From SHZI01 sp038214295 (GTDB lineage: Bacteria > Pseudomonadota > Gammaproteobacteria > Steroidobacterales > GCA-2729495): 64,000 nt of DNA. This document shows, in pieces, positions 51,144 to 60,293 of the stretch. How positions within the stretch are numbered: position 1 is the first letter of the stretch; each line of letters begins with the position of its first letter. The stretch is from assembly GCA_038214295.1 (NCBI GenBank), contig JBBQSA010000002.1, positions 48,383 to 112,382 of the forward strand. Direction: 5' to 3'. A model generated the notes under the pieces. That model was not told where the DNA came from, did no database searches, and saw only the letters and a program-made list of their open reading frames with translations. The translations under genes were made by a program, and so were the position numbers.

Positions 51144-52628
51144 CTGGGCTGCTGGCTCAGCCGGTACCGGGAGTCCGGTCCGCGCGACACGGACGATCGA
51201 CAGTATTGCGAGGACGCGGGCGCGGAAGAACAGCAGCAGGGTCAGCGCATACACCCCGCCACCGGCCAGCACCATCGAGCCGAGGCGCACCAGGTTCGAT
51301 GATGAGTGGGGCAGAACCTGCCTGACCGCAAGCACCGCGGCGCTCATCACGATGCACCCGCAGACGGCCGGCCACAGGGCGCCAAACCATTGGCCGAAGG
51401 TGAGGGAAATCGTTCGGAGACTGATGATCAGGGCCGGGATGTTGGTCAGCGGGTAAACCAGGGCCCAGACGAGTGCGACGGCCTCCAGGTCGAAGCGGAC
51501 AGCACCGAGAAAGGCGAGCGGCAGGACGACGGCTGTCAGCATCGTGCACCACATCTGGGCCCGGAACTGACCTGTCCAGGTCAACAGGTGCGAGGTCAGG
51601 AGCTGTGCGTTGAAGAACGCCGTGTAGATGCACAGTATCCGCAGCGGAGCGATCACAGCCTGCCACTGCGGGCCCAGCGCCACCGGGACGATCAGGTCCG
51701 CAGTGAGGGCGAGGCCGATCGACATCGGCAAGGTCACCAGGGCCACGAGTTCAGTAAGGACAAGAAAGTACCGGCGGAGATCGTGACGCCGGTGCTGGGA
51801 CGCCGAGAATATTCCTGGGACGACCTTGGTGACGACGGCGCCCACCTCCCGCATTGCCGTGGTCGAAAGTCCCGTGGCGAACGAGTAGGCGCCGAGCGCG
51901 TCCTTGCCAAGAAAGCGCCCGATGATGGCCTGGTCGGCGTTGCTGTAGGCGTAGTACCCGATGCTCGAGGCCAGCATCCGCCAGCCCTGGAGCAGCGGCT
52001 TGGCCAGGCCCGCGATGTCGCGCGGCCAGTGGATCGCATAGGGACTCCAGTAGTACAGCAGGGCGGCGGAGAAGGCCGCGCCCGCCAGCGAGTTCACCAC
52101 CAGCGACTTGAAGCCCCAGCCGGCGGTGGCAGCGGCGATCAGCACCGACTGCGTGACCAGCACCTGGAGCAGCGACAGTACTGCCAGCTTGCCGAAGGCC
52201 AGCTGGCGCTGGAGAACGGCGCGCGGAACGATCTGCAACGCATCCGTGATAAAGAGGAAGCTGAGTCCCATGACTGCCCAGGCGACATTTGGCTCGCCGA
52301 AGAAACCCGCGATGGGGTACGCGAGAGCCAGGTAGAGCAACGCCAGGAAGACACCGAGCATTACCAGCAGGCCGGCGAGACGGGCCTGCTGAACCCCCTC
52401 GATGCTGCGATCCTGGACCAGCACGGCGTCGAGCCCGAAGTCTTCGATCATCCGCGCGAGGCCGATGGCCACCATCGCCATGGATGCAATGCCGTAGTCG
52501 CCCGGCACGAGGATCCGCGCCACGTAGAAGGTTGCGACCCAGCTGATGAGCTGGGAGGACCAGCGCATGACGGCGGTCCAGGCGATCCCGGAAACCAGCG
52601 CGCGATCAAGGTCTGCGGACTCGCTCAC
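51135..52628 (-). CDS. Second polysaccharide flippase
   Basis: This 497-residue multi-helix protein starts at GTG 52628, overlapping the previous stop in a GTGA; an ATG at 52688 lies in the preceding gene and gives an unlikely leader. It resembles the first flippase in its front (YVARILVPGDYGIASMAMVAIGLARMIEDF), so two flippases of one family lie face to face in this cluster and may serve two different glycans. Confidence 0.87.
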   Translation of the reverse strand: MSESADLDRALVSGIAWTAVMRWSSQLISWVATFYVARILVPGDYGIASMAMVAIGLARMIEDFGLDAVLVQDRSIEGVQQARLAGLLVMLGVFLALLYLALAYPIAGFFGEPNVAWAVMGLSFLFITDALQIVPRAVLQRQLAFGKLAVLSLLQVLVTQSVLIAAATAGWGFKSLVVNSLAGAAFSAALLYYWSPYAIHWPRDIAGLAKPLLQGWRMLASSIGYYAYSNADQAIIGRFLGKDALGAYSFATGLSTTAMREVGAVVTKVVPGIFSASQHRRHDLRRYFLVLTELVALVTLPMSIGLALTADLIVPVALGPQWQAVIAPLRILCIYTAFFNAQLLTSHLLTWTGQFRAQMWCTMLTAVVLPLAFLGAVRFDLEAVALVWALVYPLTNIPALIISLRTISLTFGQWFGALWPAVCGCIVMSAAVLAVRQVLPHSSSNLVRLGSMVLAGGGVYALTLLLFFRARVLAILSIVRVARTGLPVPAEPAAQLP

Positions 52629-53926
52629 GCCTGGCGACCTGGGCCCTGCCTCCCGGTAGTAGCGTCCTCCGGCAGCCGCTCGAGCCACGCCTCCCGCCAG
52701 AAAAAGAGATCGTGTTGCGCGTTGAAGTTGAGGAACTCCCCGGAGTAGTCGACCCCGTCGAGCATGATGCAGGGGGTCTTCATAAGCCGCATCTCGCCGT
52801 TCGCGTCGTCAATGATCCGCTCGACCCGGGCGAGGACGCGGTGTTCGGCGCCGCAGTGCTTGGTCATGTCCCGGTCGAACCACAGGCCCTTGTGGCGGGA
52901 ATTCCGGTTCAGGGTCCGGGAGATCGCGGCGATCGGCCGCACTCGCACCCGGTCCCCGACCGCGAGATGCTCCTCGGGGACGGCCTCGCTGCCTCCCGAG
53001 GGCGGCGGCACGGCCGGGAAGCCCATGCCGCCGCGCCGGCGCTGGACGTCATTGAACACCCGCGTGCCAAGGCCAACGAGGAGCGTGGCCGTACTGATAT
53101 TGCCGGCGATCCAGGGCCGCAGGTCCCTGGCGAGGCTCCATGGCCGGAACGGCGTAGACGCCGCGTGCAACGAGCTGTACTGGCACCGGTAGCGGGGTGC
53201 CGGCGCACCGTCCGGAGCCGTGCCCGGCAGCTCGCCGGCGGCGATGCAGCCCGCGGCCGGCCTTGCCAGGACTGCCCCAGCGGATTCCCCGGGGCGCCGC
53301 AGCCACGCGGTCTTCCAGATCAGGTAACAGAGCGCCTCACAGCCGCCGTGATCGGCGCCGTTGCAGCGGAGCCCCGCGACCAGCACGCTACCCGTGAGCC
53401 GGCGCATCTGCTTCGTCCGGCCGTAGTCATAGACCTTGTCGACCGAGCGGAAGACCATCCCGCGGCCCCCGCAGAATCTTGTCATTTCGGCCTGGAACGG
53501 AACGCCGTCCAGGCACCCGTCCCCGTCGAGCGTGGCCAGAATCTCGTCCAGGGAGCGGATTTCCACCTCGTCACCGACAAGCCAGTCATGCCCCAGCAGT
53601 CGGCGAGCCGCCAGCCGGCGCAGGAAACCGGCACGAAAGCTGCCTGGCGCCGCCAGCGCCGCTTCACCGCGCGAGCGCGTCAGAGCGAGAAACAGGTCCT
53701 CACGGCCGGCCGCAACGCGCAGCTGGCGGTACAGCACGAGGAGTCCCGACAGGACGACCGCCATCGCCACGGCGGCGATCGCGGCCAGACCGGCGACCAG
53801 ACCGGCGGCCACCACCGCGAGTCCGGACAGCAGGGACAGGACAGCCCCGGCCGCTATACCCGTGGCCACCGCGACTAGCACTGCCAGCACCGTTGTTTTC
53901 AGGTAACTGGATACGTGGGGAGTCAT
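52625..53926 (-). CDS. Membrane protein with duplicated small domain, unknown function
   Basis: This 433-residue protein has two or three N-terminal helices (about residues 8-65) and then two copies of a domain of about 90 residues. Copy one: GDEVEIRSLDEILATLDGDG, MTRFCGGRGMVFRSVDKVYD and GGCEALCYLIWKTAWL. Copy two: GDRVRVRPIAAISRTL, MTKHCGAEHRVLARVERIID. I do not know its role. Similar domains occur, to my recollection, in glycan gene clusters. It is translationally coupled to the flippase at 51135. Confidence 0.65.
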   Translation of the reverse strand: MTPHVSSYLKTTVLAVLVAVATGIAAGAVLSLLSGLAVVAAGLVAGLAAIAAVAMAVVLSGLLVLYRQLRVAAGREDLFLALTRSRGEAALAAPGSFRAGFLRRLAARRLLGHDWLVGDEVEIRSLDEILATLDGDGCLDGVPFQAEMTRFCGGRGMVFRSVDKVYDYGRTKQMRRLTGSVLVAGLRCNGADHGGCEALCYLIWKTAWLRRPGESAGAVLARPAAGCIAAGELPGTAPDGAPAPRYRCQYSSLHAASTPFRPWSLARDLRPWIAGNISTATLLVGLGTRVFNDVQRRRGGMGFPAVPPPSGGSEAVPEEHLAVGDRVRVRPIAAISRTLNRNSRHKGLWFDRDMTKHCGAEHRVLARVERIIDDANGEMRLMKTPCIMLDGVDYSGEFLNFNAQHDLFFWREAWLERLPEDATTGRQGPGRQA

Positions 53927-54073
53927 TGTTCTTCCGTCTCCACCCGGTGCCGGATTCTACGCCAGGGCACGGCCGGGACTCGTGAGACGGGTCTATGTTT
54001 CACCGGGGCTTTTCTGCGACACTGTAAAGCCTCCCGAAAAGGGCTTGTTAAACCCTCAGGACGCACACTTTCC

Positions 54074-55378
54074 ATGGCATCAGACATCGTCATCCTGGGC
54101 TCCGGCATGGCCGGCCTGGGCGCCGCCCACCGCCTCCGGGAGGCTGGCCATCCGGCCGCGGTCTTCGACAAGAATCCCCGCCCCGGCGGCCACACCTCCT
54201 CCCACACCCGGGACGGCTTTACCTTCGACGAAGGCCCCCACGTCTCGTTCACGAAGATCGAGAAGGTACGGGACCTGTTCGCCAAGGCGATCGCGGATGA
54301 CTACCTGTCGATCGACGCCTACATCGATAACTACTGGCAGGGGCACTGGGTGCGGCACCCGGTCGTCACGAACATGCACGGCCTGCCGACAGGCATCGTG
54401 GTGGACACCATCCGCGATTACGTCGAGGCGAAGAAGGTCGCGGAGCCGAAGATCGCCAACTACGAGGACTGGCTGGTCGCGAGCTATGGCCGGACCTACG
54501 CCGAAGCCTTCCCGATGCAGTACACGCGCAAGTACCACACCACCGAGGCGCGCAACCTCAGCACCGAGTGGGTCGGGCCCCGCCTCTACCAGGCCAGCCT
54601 GGACGAAGTGCTGACCGGCGCCCTGACCCCGGCCTCGCCGAATATCCACTACGTGCAGGACTACCGCTACCCGCGCAACGGCGGCTTTGCCGCCTTCCTG
54701 ACCGACCTCACCCGGGAGGCGAAGGTCCAGGTCAATCACGAGGTCACGGGCATCAACCCGAAGGCCCGCGAGCTGACCTTCGCCAATGGCGTGCGCCGCA
54801 ATTACGGCAGCCTGGTCTCGTCCATCGCACTGCCGGACCTGATCCCCATGATCGCCGGCGCGCCCAGGGACGTGGTCGACGCTTCCCAGACACTTGCCTG
54901 CACCACGGTCGTACTGGTCAACCTCGGGATCAACCGGCCGGACGTCTCGAAGTCCAGCTGGACCTACTACTACGACGACGAATTCCCGTTCAGCCGCGTG
55001 AGCTACCCGCGCAACTACTCTCCGAATGTCGTGCCACCCGGCACGTCCAGCATCCAGGCGGAAGTGTATTTCTCGAAGAAGTACCGGCCGCTCAAGGGCC
55101 ACCCGGACAGCTGCATCGAACCGACGATCGAGGGCCTGCGCCGCGCCGGCGTCATCCGGCCGGACGACGAGATCATCTACCGCGAAGCCATGCTGATTCC
55201 CTACGCCAACATCATCTTCGACCTGGACCGGGCCGCCGCCCTGCGCACCGTGCATGGCTACCTCGAGGACCTGGGCATTGCCTGGTGCGGGCGCTACGGC
55301 GAATGGGGCTACCTCTGGAGCGACGAGGCCTTCGTCAGCGGCGAAGAAGCCGCCCAGAGGACAGTCGACCGGCTGTGA
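54074..55378 (+). CDS. FAD-dependent oxidoreductase, amine oxidase/UDP-galactopyranose mutase-like
   Basis: This 434-residue protein has the FAD-binding front VILGSGMAGLGAAHRLREAG and KNPRPGGHTSS, as in protoporphyrinogen oxidase- and mutase-like flavoproteins, and a later GGFAAFLTDL. It is followed 40 nt later by a glycosyltransferase, so a role in sugar nucleotide or glycan processing is likely. The exact substrate is not known. Confidence 0.82.
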   Translation: MASDIVILGSGMAGLGAAHRLREAGHPAAVFDKNPRPGGHTSSHTRDGFTFDEGPHVSFTKIEKVRDLFAKAIADDYLSIDAYIDNYWQGHWVRHPVVTNMHGLPTGIVVDTIRDYVEAKKVAEPKIANYEDWLVASYGRTYAEAFPMQYTRKYHTTEARNLSTEWVGPRLYQASLDEVLTGALTPASPNIHYVQDYRYPRNGGFAAFLTDLTREAKVQVNHEVTGINPKARELTFANGVRRNYGSLVSSIALPDLIPMIAGAPRDVVDASQTLACTTVVLVNLGINRPDVSKSSWTYYYDDEFPFSRVSYPRNYSPNVVPPGTSSIQAEVYFSKKYRPLKGHPDSCIEPTIEGLRRAGVIRPDDEIIYREAMLIPYANIIFDLDRAAALRTVHGYLEDLGIAWCGRYGEWGYLWSDEAFVSGEEAAQRTVDRL

Positions 55379-55418
55379 CGGGCGCCCCGGACTTCCAGGA
55401 CCGCGTGGAACCTGCTTC

Positions 55419-56288
55419 ATGCCCAGGGTAAGCATCGCCGTCCCCACTTATAACTGCGAGCGCTACATCGGGGAGTCGCTCGAGTCCCTGCTCGGCCAGA
55501 CCTACGGTGACTTCGAGCTGGTGATCTCCGACAACGCCTCGACTGACGGCACCGAGGACGTGTGCCGGCAGTACGCGGCGAAAGATTCTCGAATCCGCTA
55601 TGTCAGGCGGCAGACGAACATCGGCGGACCGGGCAATTTCCGCTACGTCTTCTCGCTCTGCACCGGCGAGTACCACAAGTGGTCCACGGCCGATGACTAT
55701 TGCGACAAGACCTACCTGGAGAAAGCCATCAAGGTCCTCGACGCGGAGCCGGACGTGATCCTGTGCTACTCGAAGACCCGCCTGATCGACGCCAACGGCC
55801 AGAAGATCGAGGATTACGAGGACAACCTGGACATCCGGCAGTCCACCCCGGCGGAGCGCTTCCGCGCGCTGCTGGCCTCCATCGGGCTCTGCAATGCCCA
55901 TCTCGGCGTGATCCGCCGCTCGGCAATGCAACGAACCCGGCTGATCGGCAGCGAACGGGCCTCCGATATCCACTTCCTGGCGGAGCTGGCCCTGTACGGC
56001 AAGTTTGCGCTACTGCCCGAGCGGCTCTTCTTCAGGCGCTACCACCAGCAGTCCTCCAGCTGGAACCGGGCGAGCAAGGAACACCAGGAGAAGTACTACA
56101 GCCCCGACAGGAAGTCGGCGTTTCGCATGCACACCTGGCGGAAGTACCGCCACCTGCTTAGCAGCGTCTGGCGAGCCCCCATCCCAACGGGACAGAAGGT
56201 GGACCTCACGAGCCACCTGGCGCGCCTGTCCAACTGGGAACGCGGCGACCTGGCCGACGAACTGCTCGGCCTCGTTACCTTCCGCTGA
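55419..56288 (+). CDS. Family 2 glycosyltransferase
   Basis: This 289-residue GT-A protein has the front VSIAVPTYNCERYIGESLES, DNASTDGTED and the metal-binding region TADDYCDKTYLEKAI. It would add a sugar from a nucleotide donor to a lipid-linked glycan on the cytoplasmic side. No membrane helix is seen. Its stop is 12 bp from the convergent oxidoreductase stop. Confidence 0.9.
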   Translation: MPRVSIAVPTYNCERYIGESLESLLGQTYGDFELVISDNASTDGTEDVCRQYAAKDSRIRYVRRQTNIGGPGNFRYVFSLCTGEYHKWSTADDYCDKTYLEKAIKVLDAEPDVILCYSKTRLIDANGQKIEDYEDNLDIRQSTPAERFRALLASIGLCNAHLGVIRRSAMQRTRLIGSERASDIHFLAELALYGKFALLPERLFFRRYHQQSSSWNRASKEHQEKYYSPDRKSAFRMHTWRKYRHLLSSVWRAPIPTGQKVDLTSHLARLSNWERGDLADELLGLVTFR

Positions 56289-56300
56289 CGGCTGCGGCGC

Positions 56301-57611
56301 TTACCCCGCCCGCGCGACCCGCAGCGCGGAACCTCCGAAGTGCTCGGTCTGCTCCTGGCGCAGGCGGTCGCAGAGCCGCCCCTTCGGCAACTCCACGTCC
56401 CGGTAACTGATCGGCTCGTCCTTGCGGACATCGCGCTTCAGCCGGCACCCGACAGACACCGCGATGGGCAGGTAATCCTCGCGGGAACAGACCTCGTAGC
56501 TGTCGACCAGGCCGTAGCAGGCAAAGCCGCCCATGCCGTCGAGGATTTCGCCGGCCTTCAGGTCCTTCTTGGCGGTGCTGACGGTGTCGCACACCGGGGC
56601 GCCCAGCGGCGTGAGCGTGGCGTCGTCGAACAGGACGGCCCGCGCGATTGAATGGGGCAGCTGCAGGTGCGGCAGGTGGTAGGGCGTGTAGAACATGTAC
56701 AGCGGCCCCTCCCCCATCTTGAAGTACTTCATGTAGGACTGCTTGACCGGCTCGTCGTTGTAGCCCATCACGAAGGCGCCGGTGTGGGGTTCCGCGCCGA
56801 GCACGAAGTCCACCAATCCGCCCTTCTCGAAGTCCTTTGGCGTGAAGAGTTTGAGCAGGTCCTTGACCGACGCGGTCTGGTGCCCGTACATGCCGCGCTT
56901 GCCCGGCACGAAGCCGGTGGCGTTGCCGATGATCGCGCTCTCGATGGCCAGCTTGGAGCCGTCGGCGAAAGAGGCCACCATGGCCGGCTTCTGCTTGTGC
57001 TGCTCGGCGAAGGCCCGCTGGGTATCCGGATTGCGGTAGCGATCGAGAAAGCCCTTGATCTGCCCCATGAGCACGGGCTTATAGCCGATGCTGTCCACGA
57101 AGCGGAACAGATTCATTGCTACGCCCGGCTCGTCGCCGTCCGTGTAGGTGTAGATGACGCCGGCCCGATCGGCATAGGCCTTGAGAATCGGCCCGATCGT
57201 GGCATCGACTTCTGCATTCATCAGGATGACGTGCTTGCCATTGCGGATGGCTTCGAAGGCCACGTGGGCACCGACCTCGACGTCGCCCGTCGAATCGATG
57301 ATGGCGTCGATGCCCCCTGCGCGGCACAGGAGCATCGGGTCATCGGTAACCACGGGATGGCCGGCTGCGATGGCCTGCTCGATGGACGAGAGGGAGTCGG
57401 TGGCGCGCTGCGCCGTCACCCCGATCTGTGCATAAAGGTCTTCGGCCTGGGCGGCATTCCGGGCCGCGACGCCTGCGAGCCGCATGCCCTTCATGGTGCT
57501 CTCGATCTGCAGCGCGATACCTCGCGCCATGTAACCGGCACCCACCATGCCGACCCGGATCGGGCGACCCTGGTCGTGACGCTTCTGCAATGCCTTGTCG
57601 ACGATAATCAT
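56301..57611 (-). CDS. NAD(P)-dependent oxidoreductase with C-terminal SAF domain
   Basis: This 436-residue protein has an N-terminal Rossmann domain (RVGMVGAGYMARGIALQIES) like homoserine dehydrogenase, a middle domain with NAEVDATIGPIL and YTYTDGDEPG, and a C-terminal SAF-type domain (CRLKRDVRKDEPISYRDVELP). Family members with this layout occur in O-antigen gene sets, and the reaction is not settled here. It overlaps the 3,5-epimerase-type gene by ATGA. Confidence 0.8.
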   Translation of the reverse strand: MIIVDKALQKRHDQGRPIRVGMVGAGYMARGIALQIESTMKGMRLAGVAARNAAQAEDLYAQIGVTAQRATDSLSSIEQAIAAGHPVVTDDPMLLCRAGGIDAIIDSTGDVEVGAHVAFEAIRNGKHVILMNAEVDATIGPILKAYADRAGVIYTYTDGDEPGVAMNLFRFVDSIGYKPVLMGQIKGFLDRYRNPDTQRAFAEQHKQKPAMVASFADGSKLAIESAIIGNATGFVPGKRGMYGHQTASVKDLLKLFTPKDFEKGGLVDFVLGAEPHTGAFVMGYNDEPVKQSYMKYFKMGEGPLYMFYTPYHLPHLQLPHSIARAVLFDDATLTPLGAPVCDTVSTAKKDLKAGEILDGMGGFACYGLVDSYEVCSREDYLPIAVSVGCRLKRDVRKDEPISYRDVELPKGRLCDRLRQEQTEHFGGSALRVARAG

Positions 57612-58153
57612 GCTTGCTGACTCCCATTGGGGAACACCGGCCACTGGCGGTCGGCTGCCGAGACAACCCGGACTTCCTCGGGCCATCTTATCCCGAACGC
57701 GGGATCGTCAAAACGGACGCCCTTGGCAGCCGCCGGCGCGTAGGGTTTCGACGTGAAATATGTCAAGACCGTATCGTCCCGCAGCGTGATAAAGCCGTGG
57801 GCACAGCCCTCCGGCACGTACAGAGCCCGGAAATTCTCGCCCGTGAGTTCCACTCCATGCCAGCGGCGAAAGGTGGGTGAGTCCGGGCGCAGGTCCACCA
57901 CGACATCGAATACGGCGCCCCGGGGGCAATGAGCGATCTTCACCTCCGCGTGCGGCGTCTCCTGGTAGTGCATGCCCCGGACCGTACCACGCAGGGTGCT
58001 TTCGCTCGTGTTGATCTGCGCAATGTGTGCGCACAAGCCGCGCTTCGCCAGTTCGTCGTGGCACCACTGCCGGGCGAAGAACCCCCGCTCGTCGACGATG
58101 CGCCGCAGGTCGATGACAAAGGCGCCCTGGACTCCGGTCTCAGTGAACTGCAT
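57608..58153 (-). CDS. dTDP-4-dehydrorhamnose 3,5-epimerase-family protein
   Basis: This 181-residue cupin-type protein has GFFARQWCHDEL, the HxQ-type RGMHYQE with catalytic His, and VDLRPDSPTFRRWHGV, plus PEGCAHGF. The family epimerises 4-keto-6-deoxyhexose nucleotides. The ATG at 58153 begins 24 nt after the previous stop. With a cytidylyltransferase next to it, the substrate may be a CDP-sugar rather than a dTDP-sugar. Confidence 0.88.
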   Translation of the reverse strand: MQFTETGVQGAFVIDLRRIVDERGFFARQWCHDELAKRGLCAHIAQINTSESTLRGTVRGMHYQETPHAEVKIAHCPRGAVFDVVVDLRPDSPTFRRWHGVELTGENFRALYVPEGCAHGFITLRDDTVLTYFTSKPYAPAAAKGVRFDDPAFGIRWPEEVRVVSAADRQWPVFPNGSQQA

Positions 58154-58176
58154 GGCCTGCTGCGCGCCTGGGCCGC

Positions 58177-58953
58177 TCAGCGCTTCCAGACCATCCACGG
58201 ACACTCGCCGCGGGCTTCCATGCGCTCGAGCGTGATCTTGTCCTTGAAGGTGTCCATCGCCTGCCAGAAGCCGGAATGCCGATAGGTGGCAAGCAGCCGC
58301 TTGTCGATCAGCCGCCTGAAGGGCTGCTCCACCAGTTCCTCGCCCTCGTTGACGTAATCGAAGACGTCCGACCGCAGGACAAAGTAGCCGCCATTGATGT
58401 ACAGGTTGTCGTTGTGCATCGGGCCAATACCCTGGACGAGGCCATCGTCGCCCGACGTCACCATGTGGAAGCTCTGGGCTGAACGCACGGACGCGAAGGT
58501 CGCCACGACGTCCCGGCGGCCAAAGTCGGCAATGGCATCGTTGAGAGGAATGTCGGCCAGCCCGTCGGCATAGTTGGCGAGGAAGACCTTCTCGCCATCG
58601 AGGTGCTGCCGTACACGCAGCAGCCGTTGACCGATATTTGAATGGAGCCCCGTGTCCACGAACGTGATCCGCCAGTCCTGCATGTCGCTGGCGTGCAGGT
58701 CGATCTTCCGCCCGCCCTCGGACAGGGTGAAGTCATTCGACAGGTATTCCTTGTAGTTCAGGAAGTACTCGCGGATCAGGTCACCCCGGTAACCGAGGCA
58801 CAGGATGAAGTCCTTGTGGCCGAAGTGCGCGTAGTAGCGCATCAGGTGCCAGATGACGGGCCGGACACCGACGGTGGCGAGGGGCTTCGGGATGGTGTCC
58901 GAGTGCTCCCGCAGGCGCGTGCCGAGCCCGCCGCAAAACAGTACGACCTTCAT
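58177..58953 (-). CDS. Glucose-1-phosphate cytidylyltransferase-like nucleotidyltransferase
   Basis: This 258-residue protein has the nucleotide-binding front LFCGGLGTRLREHSDTIPKP, GYRGDLIREYF, NYADGLADI and the end SGFWQAMDTFKDKITLE, all very like RfbF. It would make CDP-glucose from CTP and glucose-1-phosphate. Overlap with ugd is 4 bp (ATGA). Confidence 0.88.
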   Translation of the reverse strand: MKVVLFCGGLGTRLREHSDTIPKPLATVGVRPVIWHLMRYYAHFGHKDFILCLGYRGDLIREYFLNYKEYLSNDFTLSEGGRKIDLHASDMQDWRITFVDTGLHSNIGQRLLRVRQHLDGEKVFLANYADGLADIPLNDAIADFGRRDVVATFASVRSAQSFHMVTSGDDGLVQGIGPMHNDNLYINGGYFVLRSDVFDYVNEGEELVEQPFRRLIDKRLLATYRHSGFWQAMDTFKDKITLERMEARGECPWMVWKR

Positions 58954-60293
58954 GCAATCTCCCGACGGCCAATGCCCTCGTAATGTGCAAAATCGTGAGG
59001 CTTGAGGTTGCGGCGGCCATCGACGACCAGGGGCTGCCTCCCGAGTCGCCGCAGGTGCTGACCGAGTTCCTCGAACTCCTGCCACTTGGTGACGTGGATG
59101 ACGACGTCTGCCTCCGCAACCGCGTCGTCGAGACTGGTAGCGAGCCGCACCCCCTCCAGGTCCGGATGGCCGGTTGGGCGGGCCACGGGATCGTAGGCCG
59201 TGATGCGCGCGCCTTCCTTGCGGAGCATCCGCAGGATCGGGAACGCCGGCGACTCCCGCAGGTCATCGGTATCGGGCTTGAATGCCAGGCCCAGCACGGC
59301 CACGGGCACGCCCTTCAGCTCCGGGTAGTGCAGGCGGACCAGCCGCAGCAGTTCCTCGGGCTGGGTCCTGTTGATCTGCAGGACGCTGGCAAGCAGGGGC
59401 ATCTCGACACCGAGGCTGCGGCCCTGCCCCACCAGCGCGGTCACGTCCTTCGGCAGGCAGCTGCCACCATAGCCACAGCCCGCCTCAAGGAATGAAGTGA
59501 TTGGCGCCGGTGACCGCTGGCCGTCCGGGCCGCGCACGGTGAAGTACATGGCCGCATGCACGCCCCGCATGACGTCGGCCACGTCCACGTCGCCCACGGC
59601 GCTGCACAGGCGCCCGATCTCGTTCGAGAAGGAAATCATCGTCGCCAGCGCCGAGTTCGAGGTGTACTTGATCATCTCGGCGGTGCGCGTGTTCGTCAGG
59701 AACCGGGGGGTGTCAGGGAAACCGTCGTACACGCTGGCGATGACCGCCCGGCTGCGGTCATCGATGCCGCCAATGACGATGCGATCCGGCCGGGAGAAAT
59801 CCTGGACAGCCGTGCCTTCGGTCAGGAACTCGGGGTTCATGCCCAGGCCGAAGCCCGTGCCCGCCTTCTTGCCGGAAGTGCGTTCAATGGCCCGGAGCAC
59901 GGCACCGTCCGTCGTGCCGGGAATCACGGTGCTCTTCACGACAACCGTGTGGAACTCGTTCTTCCTGGCGATGGCAGCGCCGATCTCCTCGGCCGCCCGC
60001 TCGACGAAAGCGAGGTCGATCTGGCCATCCACCGCGGGCGTCCCGACCGCAATGAAGGTGATGTCCGTGTCCAGCACGGCCGCCGCCAGGTCGCCCGAGG
60101 CCCGCAGCGTGCGCCCGACCGTCCGTTCCAGCAGTTCCGGCAGCCCGTCCTCGTGGATCGGCGCGCGCCTGGAGTTGATCCAGTCGATCTTGACCGGGTC
60201 GACATCCACGCAGGTCACGTCGTGGCCATGTTCAGCGAGGCAGGCGCCGGTGACCAGCCCGACGTAGCCCGTACCGACTATCGAGATGCGCAT
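58950..60293 (-). CDS. UDP-glucose 6-dehydrogenase
   Basis: This 447-residue enzyme has the NAD front ISIVGTGYVGLVTGACLAE, CVDVDPVKI, MNPEFLTEG, the catalytic cysteine in CGYGGSCLPKDV, and LGLAFKPDTDD. It oxidises UDP-glucose to UDP-glucuronate, which the next gene product may decarboxylate. It overlaps the epimerase gene by one base (TGATG). Confidence 0.93.
   Translation of the reverse strand: MRISIVGTGYVGLVTGACLAEHGHDVTCVDVDPVKIDWINSRRAPIHEDGLPELLERTVGRTLRASGDLAAAVLDTDITFIAVGTPAVDGQIDLAFVERAAEEIGAAIARKNEFHTVVVKSTVIPGTTDGAVLRAIERTSGKKAGTGFGLGMNPEFLTEGTAVQDFSRPDRIVIGGIDDRSRAVIASVYDGFPDTPRFLTNTRTAEMIKYTSNSALATMISFSNEIGRLCSAVGDVDVADVMRGVHAAMYFTVRGPDGQRSPAPITSFLEAGCGYGGSCLPKDVTALVGQGRSLGVEMPLLASVLQINRTQPEELLRLVRLHYPELKGVPVAVLGLAFKPDTDDLRESPAFPILRMLRKEGARITAYDPVARPTGHPDLEGVRLATSLDDAVAEADVVIHVTKWQEFEELGQHLRRLGRQPLVVDGRRNLKPHDFAHYEGIGRREIA

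Noticed and set aside
51306..52748. 480-codon plus-strand frame opposite the second flippase
   Set aside because: It is very rich in charged residues with no membrane or enzyme motif; the minus-strand frame has a clear flippase pattern.
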